Shown: positions 44,262 to 54,900 of the stretch, piece after piece
Position numbering within the stretch: the stretch's first letter is position 1
Layout: every line of letters begins with the position of its first letter
Assembly: GCA_033819885.1 (NCBI GenBank)
Contig: JAQYUZ010000022.1
Span: 1-64,000, forward strand
Length of the DNA: 64,000 nt
From: Microbotryomycetes sp. JL201
Lineage: Eukaryota > Basidiomycota > Microbotryomycetes
Direction of reading: 5' to 3'
The notes under the pieces: generated by a model
Databases searched by the model: none
Told to the model about the DNA's origin: nothing
The model's input: only the letters and a program-made list of their open reading frames with translations
Program-made: the position numbers and the translations under genes

Positions 44262-45639
44262 ATGTGGATGGACGTGCTCGGATATACGCTCCTCCTGATG
44301 TTTGTGCCGGCCTGGGTCGCGTTTCACTGCCTCGTCATGGCCGTCAGCTTCTGCACAAAGCTCGCGCTCAAAGACCTCGTCACGCTCGCGACAACATTTT
44401 GGAAGGCAAGGCAAGTTTGCGTATAGCTCTTCCAGTATGTTTGCCCTTTGCTGACCCCTGAAAACGTGCAGACGCTCATCTGGCAAGACCACGAAAGACT
44501 TGGCTATTGACCGCCTGATCAACGAGCAAACGCGACAACGCTCAATCAGTCGATGGGTCATCAGGTGCCAGTCTCAGCGCAGACACGCAGAGGAAATGTT
44601 CCAGTCGTTTCACCCAAACGCCCCCGCAGACATCCTCACCAGCGTCACGGCTGCCGCACGCGCGTGGATCGATTTGAGCGAGCAGTCGCCGAGAGCGAGG
44701 ATGCGTACATGTCGACAGATCATTCTGCTTGCATGTCCGCAGCACAAAGTAAGATTCGCGCCCGCTCAAGTCAGGACGTACTCGCCATCTGCATCAACTC
44801 AGCCACTGTCTACAAGGTCTCGCTCGTCCTCGCAATCGAGCAACGCGACAGCGCCATCAATGCCTGGCTCGCCAAGGTTTCGACGATGGCGATCAAGATC
44901 AGCGTCGTCATCATCTTCCCTCTCGAGCGCGTCATCTCTCATGTCCGAGCTGCCGTTCACAGCAACGTTGACGCCGTTGACGCGACCGCTCTTTCTTGAG
45001 CTGGCCATCTCGCTGTTGCCGACGCCGCTCGAATTGCTGTCCGACCCGAGTACAAATGCGCATTCAACCTCGTCACCACGTCCGTTTCGCCTGTCACATT
45101 ATTCGATGCTCGATTTCGTACGGCTGTTTGATCAACTGTCTCCTCTGATTCAAGTCACCTGCACGCTGCATTGGCTTGCTTTGCTCGACAGATTATTTGG
45201 CGCGGCGACTCCTTCGACCGCCCATCCGCTCTCTCCTGGATCTGTCACGCTCAAGTCGCCGCCGTTGCGTCGTCACTCGCGCTCTCCCTCTTTTGACAGC
45301 ACGACTTCGGACGTGCGCGTGCCGGCACATCCTTTGTTGACGTTTGCTACATGCGCCATCAACACGTTCCCAAGAGTTCAAATGCCCGTCACTGTTGCAC
45401 CTGATCACAATCCACTCGCAGGACTTGCAGCAGCAAGAACCGGTTTGGGTCAAGTGTCCGAAACTCAATTTTTGGACGCGACCAGACTGGTTCAAGTCGC
45501 CATCAGTCATGAACAGTTTGTCAGACAGGAAGAAAAATTTGAAAGTGGTCTGTTGAATTTGGTCCTTGATGCCGTTTTAAGATGGAAGGAAGAATTGGAA
45601 TGGTGCAAACGAAGGCTCAGGACTCGCATTGCGACGTGA
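44262..45639 (+). CDS. unknown membrane-anchored protein with Ser-rich middle
   Basis: Two exons (44262–44410 and 44472–45639) give 438 residues. The N-terminus (MWMDVLGYTLLLMFVPAWVA, then FHCLVMAVSFCTKLAL) is hydrophobic and probably crosses or anchors in a membrane once or twice. A charged helix follows (KDLAIDRLINEQTRQRSISR). Then comes a Ser/Arg-rich linker, and last a helical region (PLFLELAISLLPTPLELLSD, SMLDFVRLFDQLSPLIQVTC, LLNLVLDAVLRWKEELEWCK). The family is unknown. The intron uses a GC donor in ideal context (AAG|GCAAGT, 44411); a GT alternative four bases later would break frame. In-frame ATGs at 44109 and 44268 are alternative starts. Another frame overlaps at 44.7–45.0 kb but is judged spurious. 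Confidence 0.6.
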
Positions 45640-46894
45640 TTGCAGAAGTTGAGACATTTTTGGCGTTTGTACGGGTAAAGTTGCTTTTGTGGTGAAGTTG
45701 TTATGTTGTCGTGCACTGTCTGTTTTCTGGTGAGACGAAAAGAAAGACCATGGCGCTTGAAAGCCAATTCGGGAATGCCAATTTGGGAAAGTTGAGTACC
45801 GGATAACATTGCATGCAACAACCCGCTAGACTCGGTAATTGATAGACCGGCGCGCACGAACAAGATTCCATATTCTCCGGGCGGAAAAGACGCCGCGCGT
45901 CGCTGACTGCCCTGGAATCTGCAATGACATGTCCATGTCAGTATTGGCTTGACTTCTGTTGATCACTTGTACGGTAGCTGTGCCGGATACAGCGACAAGA
46001 GAGGAGAAACAGACGCAAGGGGGGGCTCAGGTACTATCTAACCAGAAAAGTCGGCACCCAGCTCTCTGTCATGCAGAAGCAGCTGTACGTTGTCCCTATT
46101 CTACTATATGACGTGTTTTCTTTCTTCTTTGCCCTCCCCCATCTGTCTCTCTTGTTTGCGTTCAGAGTGACAGACTCACGAGTTCGATTTGGTTGGAAGA
46201 GAAAAGGCGCCGCAGTGGGCGATAAATATCATCACTCGGTTGACTCGAGCAAGGACACTCCATCTGCTGCGTTTATTGCTACTAGAAGCGAGACCTACAC
46301 TGCTGCAGATCCATTCTGACACTCGACTCAACTCCATGTTAATGTGAGCTCGGGCCCCTACGTCATCGCCGTCACTCGCCGGCGTCAACTCTGAAACAGC
46401 TCCACCATTTACCCCGCCAGCAAGCAAGCAACATTTGGCCAGTCTCGTTTGAGCGGCTGAAACTGCCTAAATCCGCGTTGGTGCCTAAACTGTTCTTGTT
46501 TGCAAGCACTCGTGGCTGCTTGTCTCTGCTGCCCGGCCGATTCAGTACAGGTTTACACGGTACACGGTTACTCAGTACAAACGTGAGTATCTAGAAACAG
46601 GATTGATCTGGCTGGACTATGACTTCAGGCGACTTTTGGCCTGTTTCTGGTGCGAGTGGCGTCCGAGGCAACGCGGATCCCGTGCATCGACGAGCGACGA
46701 GATGGCTGTGGCCACATCGATACATTGCAATTGCAGTCAAGTTGCTCCGCCCGAGACCTCGAGCTCATAGCTTCAACAGTCCAGTCATCCATCGGGCCGA
46801 ATTCGCCACAGCGAGTGAAGCCGGTCAAGCATATCAACACGCGTAATAATCTACTAGCCTGGAAGCTGACCAGGTCCAAACTTCCTGGAACTAG
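45640..46894. other. intergenic, no gene seen
   Basis: About 1.25 kb without supportable coding sequence. Composition is mixed, with pyrimidine-rich runs near 46.1 kb (TTTCTTTCTTCTTTGCCC). Open frames on both strands are short and lack domain or splice support. Confidence 0.4.
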
Positions 46895-48334
46895 ATGGCA
46901 CGCAAACAAACACCTGCCTCTGCAGCTGCTGCTGATCAAGTTCCTGAAGAAAAGTCCTCGACACCACCGGTGACGCCCAAAAAGCGAAACAAGAAGCAAC
47001 CGTCGTCTGTCAAGCAGGACGAAGAGCCCTCGACGCCCGTTCCGACTGCCGAAACGACCTCTCAACCTCTTTCAGCCTCTGCTAAAAAAAAAGTGGTCGA
47101 TCTTGAAAAGGCTTGGGGCGAAACGCCTTTCCCGAAACTGAATCGACCGACACCAAAGGATTGTCAAGAAGTGTATGATTTGTTATGCAGCGTTCACGGC
47201 GTCCCCCAAAGACCGACCGTGCTCGTTGACAAAAAGGGAGCCCCTGCGGGTTGCGGAGAAGTGCCAAGCGTGTTGGACGCCGTTGTCAGAACCATCTTGT
47301 CTCAAAATACCACTTCAAAGAACTCGACTGCGGCCAAGAACGCCATGGATGCAGAGTACGGCCGAGCGGATTACAGAGCAGTTTTAAAAGGAGGGGTCGA
47401 CAAGTTGGCAAAGGTGATCCAATGCGGCGGGTTAGCGCAAACCAAATCAAAGGCGATCTTTAAAATCTTGGAGAGATTGGACGAACGAGAGGGAGGTAAG
47501 GGCTCTTTGAGCCTCGATTACTTGCACGGCATGGTGAGTCACAGGGCCACGCCTCGGCTCTCGGGTCTTTGCTTAAAGTCGAATCTCAACTCTTGGGCAG
47601 TCGGATTACAAGGCAATGGAAGAACTTGTCAGCTTTGATCTCGTTGGCATCAAGACGGCCGCATGCGTTTTGCTGTTTTGTCTTGGCCGCGACTGTTTCG
47701 CAGTCGATACGTGCGTGTCTGCTTTGTCCTCGACCGCCATGTCTTTCTACTAACCACGCGGCTCGATCGCGTTCATAGTCATGTCCACCGTTTGTCAATG
47801 TCACTCGGCTGGATTCCACCTTCTGCCACTCGCGACCAAGCTTTTTTCCATCTTGACAAGCGTATTCCCGATCAACTCAAATATGGTTTACATACTCAAC
47901 TCGTCAGACACGGAAGAGGTTGCTTCAAATGTAGCGCGAATGGAGTCACGTCGATGAATCACGTCGATACGTGTCCGATTCGTCACCTTGTTGGCAAGAA
48001 GAGTGGAAAGCAGAGCAAAAAGGCTAACATCGACGACGACGAAGGCGACGTCAAACCTGGAAATGGCAGCAAAAAAGTCAAAAAGAAAGACGAGAATGAA
48101 CTAGGCATCGAGGACGAGAAGGCGTCCGAAGGCAGGCGCAAATCTCCTCGCAAACGGGGTCAGCGCATCACTTTCAAGGAAGACTCGTCTAGCGAGGAGG
48201 ATGAAGAGAGTGAAGAGGACGTTAATAGGCAGCCCAAAAAGGTCAAGCATGAAAAGGATGATTTTCATGGACTGTCGGTTGCTTTGGACGAGGCTGGAAT
48301 GAGCGGCATCCTCGGCGGTTTGGTGAACGCGTAG
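46895..48334 (+). CDS. HhH-GPD superfamily DNA glycosylase (endonuclease III-like fold)
   Basis: Base-excision-repair-type protein. Exons 46895–47533, 47601–47710 and 47779–48334 join in phase into 434 residues. A basic, Pro/Thr-rich N-terminus suits nuclear import (TPKKRNKKQPSSVKQ). The fold shows VPSVLDAVVRTILSQNTTSK (the ...LLSQ..D/T helix) and LAKVIQCGGLAQTKSKAIFK. The helix-hairpin-helix is AMEELVSFDLVGIKTAACVL, with the Lys expected for bifunctional lyase activity. The catalytic Asp is in CFAVDTHVHRLSMSLGW. Downstream, the Cys arrangement (GCFKCSANGVTSMNHVDTCP) does not match the Cys-x6-Cys-x2-Cys-x5-Cys iron-sulfur loop of Nth. The tail is acidic and Ser/Lys-rich. Substrate specificity is unknown. 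Confidence 0.87.
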
Positions 48335-49200
48335 ACGTCTCTACGATTTGATCCTGATTAATTTTGCACGATCACTGCAATTTAAACAAGCCGGGTATGC
48401 GCCTTGTTGTCCCCTCAATGCCTGACACGCGTGTGGCAAATTCAATCCAGATAGTGTTGATTGTGACTGGGTACTACAAACGTTGATGTGGCGGAATACG
48501 TGCACTCGTACTTGATCGAAATACAAGCGGATTCTAATGTTGACGTGGCATGACTATCTTTGGGTTGAACTCGTTCCGCTTACTTGTCGCCAAGCGTCAC
48601 TCGCGCTCGCTGTCGCTTTCACGGACGCCAACGACCAAGATCAGCACTCGACGTTCGTTTGTGGTACCTGAATTGAGCGGCAGAGTCTGTACAGTAGCCA
48701 CCCTTGGCCGCTGTCGCGCCGCAGTCGACCCGCAGTCGAGCTCGTCACTGCTCAGGCGAAGCAAAGCGCGATTGTCACGTTCGGGAACCGGTAGAATCAG
48801 ACTCTCTCGCTACTGCGACGCGACTCTAGCACCCAAGCGACGGCTCATCGGCACGTCCTGGCCTCGTAAGTCGCTCGGAAGCGGTCTTGGCGGCCCTGGT
48901 CTTGAGCAAACGGACGGCGGCAGACGACTCTCAGGATGGCCGAACATTGCCAATATTCCTCCAAGGACCTGAAATCTGCGTCAAACTCGGGTCTCAAATG
49001 CCCCGAAGTGGTCCAAGAGGTCAAGGCCCAGACCCTCGAGCGCTCAGGCCATGCGAGCCGCTTGTTTGCAGCTGCTTCGCTTCCCTACGGTCAAAGTCAA
49101 GAACGCTGACCCGTTCCTTGCACGCCTTGCACCGCGCATCTGCAGCCACAGTGCCGCAAGCAAGATCGTCCATTGCAGTTCGGCTCGTTGATCCAAAGCA
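48335..49200. other. upstream region of the PDK1-like kinase gene
   Basis: No gene is supported. An open plus-strand frame at 48550–48972 is Arg/Ser-rich with no domain and is more likely promoter or leader sequence. The kinase reading frame itself starts at an ATG at 49201. Confidence 0.35.
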
Positions 49201-51812
49201 ATGTCTGCTGTTCCTGCAGGCCTGCACGCCTTTCCAAAAGACCTCAAGCCCTTGACGCCAACTCATAGTGGCGCCGCGACTCCAACGGGCACGTCTTCCA
49301 GCTTGTCTGAATCATCTGCCGTCTCTCGACAATCTTCCGTTCGTTCAACAGCCTCGGTCGTCGCAGTACCAATTAAAAAAGCGCCAAGAGGGCCAGTCAA
49401 GAGTCAACCTTCAGGCGCACCAAGATCCGTGTCGCCAGCGATAACAAGAGCATTTGATTCTAGCAACGTCGTCGAGCCAGTGGCGTCGACTTCTGCTCTT
49501 GCCGCCGCCGCAACAGCGAGCCCTTCATACTTTGATGGACAGCATCATGACAAAAGACGGGTTTATGAATCGGAGATGAGTAGGCAATCCTCGAGTGCCG
49601 GGGGCTCGAGTGGTGGCCGGACGCCAGCATTGACTTACACGCCAAAGGACGTACACGTACCGTCGACTCTTACAGAATGGAGCGCTATTGGTACCGCAGT
49701 CGATGGAATTGTCAAAGGCGACGAGGGCCGGAGTCCGGGAGACGAACAGCGGACCGAAACCGAAACGAGAGACTCTCGAGCTGGATCGAGCTCGAGCGCA
49801 GGGACGCGGTTAAGTGTCGTTCGCAAGACAATTTCAGACTTTCAATTTGGGCAAACGCTTGGCGAAGGCTCATACAGCACAGTGAGCTCCAGCTTCTCAC
49901 GCGTGGACTTCGTTGCTAATCGATTATCGCTTCAGGTCGCGCTCGTCACAGACAAGAATCCGCCTCATCGCCAATATGCACTGAAGATCCTGGACAAAGA
50001 CCATATCAAACGAGAGAGAAAGACAAAGTACGTCTTGATCGAGAGAGATACGCTCAAGGCCCTGGACGGGCATCCTGGAATCGTCAGGCTGTACTGGACA
50101 TTTCAGGACCAGTCCAGCTTATGTAAGCCTAGTCTATCTCGACGCACGTGGACGGCGGCTGACGTGCATCTTCCTAAGATTATGTCTTGGAGCTGGCCAA
50201 AAACGGCGAACTGCTCAAATGGATCAAAAAAGTACGTTCATTTTCCTTTCAACTTTGATGACGATTCCGCTCAATTTATAATTCCAGTATGGATCTTTTT
50301 CGCCGCCTGTGGCCAAATTCTACGCCGCACAAATACTGAGCGCCGTCGAGCACATGCACAAGCGTGGCGTCATCCACCGCGACCTCAAACCGGAAAAGTA
50401 TGATCCATCTGCTTTCGCAAACCCTATCGCATCGCTGACCCGTAAATTTGATGACAGTGTCCTGCTTGATGATCATATGAGGGTAAAGATTACAGACTTT
50501 GGCACAGCCAAGCTCTTGTCGTCCGACAGCCAGGTAGCGGAGGAAGCAGGTCAGTCGGACCTAGAATGGTTACCGAACTGGAGGGTCTGACTCTCGCTGC
50601 CAGGATCTGACGCGCCCCGGTCGCGGTCTTTCGTCGGAACGCCCGAATACGTTTCGCCCGAGATTCTTTCCGAAAAGAAAGAGTCTTCGTTCTCGTGAGT
50701 GTGACGGTCAGGAGACTGATTATAATTTGCTGACTGTGAAATCAACAAGATCCGACTATTGGGGCTTTGGTTGCATCTTGTTTCAATTGCTTGCTGGCAG
50801 ACCACCTTTTCAAGCACGGACAGAGTACCTCATGTTTCAGAAGATCATCAATCTAGAATATGAATTCCCGCTCGGTTTTCCTGTGGACGCCAAGGACCTG
50901 ATTGAAAAGCTGTTGGTGTGTCGGTGGCGAAGAGCTGTTTTCGAAAAACGTCAAGCTGATTGTTCCTCGTGCGCAGGTCGTTGACCCGAAAGAGCGACTA
51001 GGCGGCGGTCCGGAAGGCGTCGAAGATATCAAATCCCATCCGTTTTTCTCTAACGATCCAGCGATCGACTGGGCACGGATTTGGACCGTCGAACCACCAG
51101 AAATGGAGACTGGATTGAGCGAACCGAAAGCTCCTGTCAAGGGAGAATTCATCTTGTTGAACGAATTTGACGACAGCGGACCTGCGACCGAAGAGGATGA
51201 CGACAGGCGGCCATCTGGAATCAATGGAAGACAAAGTACGGACGAGGGAGATAGTGCTTTGAGAAAGAGTGAAAGTCTGGAAAGTCGGAGGTTTGCAGAA
51301 AGCGATAGCGGCTTGTCGGACCACGGTTCGAAATGGTTCGTTCCAGAACGGAATGTCGGACGAGCATGTGCTGACACGGTCACCGGACGGACTGGCAACA
51401 GGTCCGGCATCTTGCTGCCATCAGAGACCATCACGTTCGCCTCACCAGTTCACGTCAAGCGCGGACTGTTCAACAAGCAGCGGTCTCTGATTCTCACAGA
51501 TCATCCTCGTTTAATCTGTATCAAGGACGCACCGACAAGAGTGACCATCAAGAATGAGATTTACCTCGGCAAGAGTTTGCGAGGCGGCATCACCAAACCC
51601 GGCGCAGTTGCGTTCGTCAAAGCAGAACACGAGGGAGACAAGGTTTTGATCATCAAAACGGTCAGTGCTTGCGTTGGTCGAGTCCGAGCAGGTGGATTGT
51701 ACTCACGTGATTAAACTGGCTTTTGCAGTCGCTGCGGAGTTACAAGTTTGAAGAACCGTCTGGAGGGGCAAAGCGTTGGGTCAAAGAGTTGCAAGAAGCT
51801 GCAGCAATATAG
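49201..51812 (+). CDS. pdk1: PDK1/Pkh-type serine/threonine kinase with C-terminal PH domain
   Basis: Upstream activator of AGC kinases in growth and cell-wall signalling. Exon 1 (49201–49881) encodes a Ser/Ala-rich N-terminus and the start of the kinase domain (FQFGQTLGEGSYST, glycine loop). Eight or so exons follow. Visible catalytic parts: RQYALKILDKDHIKRERKTK (ATP-binding Lys), YVLELAKNGELLKWIKK, RGVIHRDLKPENVLLDDHMR across a splice, KITDFGTAKLL, the PDK1-type activation loop RSRSFVGTPEYVSPEIL, and FGCILFQLLAGRPPFQART. After an acidic linker comes a PH-like domain: VKRGLFNKQRSLILTDHPRL with KFEEPSGGAKRWVKELQEAA as its last helix. Budding-yeast Pkh kinases lack a clear PH domain, whereas PDK1 proteins with a C-terminal PH are the common form. 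Confidence 0.9.
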
Positions 51813-51990
51813 CGAGCATGATCGTGAAATAGCTCAACATGCTCTATTCTCGCATTGCGTGAGCGGGATGATGATGACTTGGTGGCCGCTCGGGCCTCTT
51901 TCTTTTGGCTCGTGCGTTTCTCGTGACGCTTGAGCGGACATGCCGCGTGCCCGGCACCCGTCCAGAAGACGTCGTGTGAATCAGCACGAC

Positions 51991-54900
51991 ATGCGTCGAC
52001 GGCTGATAGCCGCTGACGAGTCCGCTGACGACGTGAACGAACGCGCCGATGACGACGTCCAAGCCGAATCGGCCGCCCAACCCAATCAGAAGATGCAAGC
52101 TCGGGTGAGTAGCTCTCATGAGGTGCTTTGTAGACTGCCGAGCGTGCGCTCTGCGCTACGAGCCAGTCCACCTGCTGTGCCGGAGTTGAGCTCGGGCCTC
52201 CACCGGATCGGGGGCTGCAGGGTGTTGAAGCCAACGTCAACAGCAACGGAGCTCTTGGACAGGCTATAAAGATGTCACACTGCTCTGACCGAGCTCGTGT
52301 AGCAAGGCGGCGAGCAGCACTTTACCTTCGGTGGCACAAGCCGCGGTCGAAACTTCGCCATTCACGCGACTGACTAGTCTGATGTTTGAAAACAGACGGT
52401 ATGGTACCGCAACCTGCGTAGGATCTTTGGCGGAGACACAATCAGGGACGACGAACTCGAGCGCGACGAAAAGCCGGTGGCGGACGGCGATGAGGTCAAC
52501 GGAATCAAATTCAGTGATGCTGACGATGACGAAGATGAACGAGCCAGAACCCTAGCAAGTCGATCGGATGAACACAAACCTGTGATCAACGGAGAAGCAG
52601 AGGGCAAAGGCCTTTTCGCAATCCAGCTCGAACTCGAGCTCGTACGGCAGGATGAGGGCAGCAAAGCCGAGGACGAAGACTACCACGCATTCATGAGGAG
52701 CATTCAGAGACGAGCCTCCCTATTATCGCAGGATGTGGTAGTCAAGGCGTGCAAGCTCGAACACCACGAGACAGCTGGCCCCGTACGAAAAAGCAAGTAC
52801 ACTACAAGTGGTCTGCTCATTACAACTCCTGCCTCGTCCGACGTGACCTCCCGCACCAAACTGCTCACTGTCGACTCGCTCGACTTTGGTAACGCTCTCG
52901 CCGTCAAGAACGCAACGACTTTGAATGGCAACATTGTTCGTCGCCAAGGAGAGAGTAGTGTCCTTGACGCGGCAATTTTTTTGGCGCTTCATGATCTTGC
53001 GCACGTTGATGCCCAACTGTCGTGCGCAGCTGAAGAGCGACATGGTCCGATCTTCAAGCTATCAGCGAGGATCTACCTCAAACGCGCCTTTTTCGAGGCA
53101 CGATACTACTCGGTCCCTCGACAGCTCATCGTCGAGTACCTTTTCCCGTCCGCAGACGACGGAGACCATGAGATCGCGACCGTCAACCTGTTTTACGAGT
53201 CCTTGGTCCGCGCGCCCAGAACCTCCATGGGATTGCCTGTCAGTCGGTGCAGTTCCCAGCCAGCAGAAGGACATGCTCGTACACAAGAGTCCGAAGAGGA
53301 ACGTGTCGCCCGTCTTGGTCGCCAACGCAAGGGCAAAAGGAGAGCATTCGAACCGGAAGACGCGGACGGTGACGACGATTCTGCGATGTCATCCGCCCCA
53401 GAGATCGACATTGAGCTCGAAGATGAGTTGATCAAGCCTGTCGGTTTGGAACCAACGCTTTTACCTTTTCAATCGCGCTCGGTGCGCTGGATGCTCGCTC
53501 GTGAAGGCAAGCGCGTCAAACCAAAGCACAACATGAACGGCTTTGCGGGATCATCACATGCTCATGATCGGAATCAAACTGATGGCGACGACGGCGACCA
53601 CTCGGGAGTCAACGCTTCGCCCGATCTCGAAGACTTGCCCGAAGACTTGCAAATCGGCCAGCGCCGTGGTCCGATGTGGGAGCGACTCGACAAGGTGTTG
53701 CCTGATGGCACTTGTCAAACGTTCTTCGTCAATCGGGTGCAATGCGCCCTGGCTGTCCAAGACCCTGGTCAAGAAGAAGGTTTGGGCGCGAGCGGAAACG
53801 GTCTATTGGCAGAGGAGGTAGGATTGGGCAAAACGGTCGAAGTAATTGCGTTGATTCTCCTGCGTAAGAGTAATCTTGACGCCAAAAACGTGACGATTTT
53901 TCACTGACTCATCTTATGCGCAGACCAACAACCGGAACGAGCGCGGCTACCGACGTATTTCAACGCCGCCACCGACACAGAGCCTCAACCGACGGGGTTG
54001 ACCCTCATCATTTCCCCTCCCACGCTGACTGGTCAATGGCAAGCCGAGATCGCCAAACATGCACCCTGCTTGCGAGTTTTGCGTTACGATGTGAGTTTGA
54101 ACCCAAACCGCTTTCTGCTTGTTCGGACGTACTCAAGTCAAGAGCTTCAACAACAGGGCATTAAAAAAGTTCCTGCCAAGTGGACTGCGCAAGACGTAGC
54201 AAGCTCTTTCGACGTCGTCTTGACCACGTATGACGTTTTGCGCAGAGAAGTCGCCATTGCCCGGAAACCGCACGAGCGCGCCCTTCGTTCCTCTCCCGAC
54301 TCACGACCCAAATACCGGCGTTCGCTGCTGGTGTCAATTGACTGGTTACGTGTGATCATGGATGAAGCCCAATTGATCGGAGAAGGTTTCAGTGCAGCTT
54401 CCGAAACGGCCAGCTTGGTTCCACGGCTGTACAGTTTCGCTGTTACGAGCACGCCTCTACGCGCCAGGATCGAAGACTTCAATGGCATCCTCTCGTTCTT
54501 GCGGCTCGAGCCATTCAGCCACACCCGGCACGCTTTGCCACGCCTCCTGGCGGACACTGCCACGTTCAAACGCGTGTGCAGACAGATTGGAGCTCGGACG
54601 ATGAAGGCAAATGTCGAACACGAGCTCATTCTGCCGGACCAAGCTCGCTTCGTCGTCCCAGTCGAGTTTTCGGCCGTCGAGAAATACTGGTACGACGCCA
54701 AGTACCTTGAGTGTCTCGACGCGTTGGGATTGCAGCAAGACGGCTCTCCAAAAGACCAAGGTGTCGATCCCCAGACGGGCGAGCCGATACTGTGGCAGCC
54801 AAAGGCGGGCGATTTGAACCGGGCCTTGGTCAACTTGCGCCAGAGTGAGCTAGGCTGTCTCTGTGCACGCTAAATCGATAACTTATAATATTGCATCAGT

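Noticed and set aside
44553-44999. Plus-strand frame with a hydrophobic stretch (AIKISVVIIFPLERV)
   Set aside because: It overlaps the membrane-anchored unknown gene in another frame. The other frame gives a natural Ser-rich linker and continues to the conserved-looking C-terminus.
46625-47065. Minus-strand Arg/Leu-rich frame of 146 codons
   Set aside because: It overlaps the start of the DNA glycosylase gene antisense and has an atypical composition.
48550-48972. Arg/Ser-rich frame upstream of the PDK1-like kinase
   Set aside because: No domain, no splice connection to the kinase frame, and composition expected of a promoter. Treated as non-coding.
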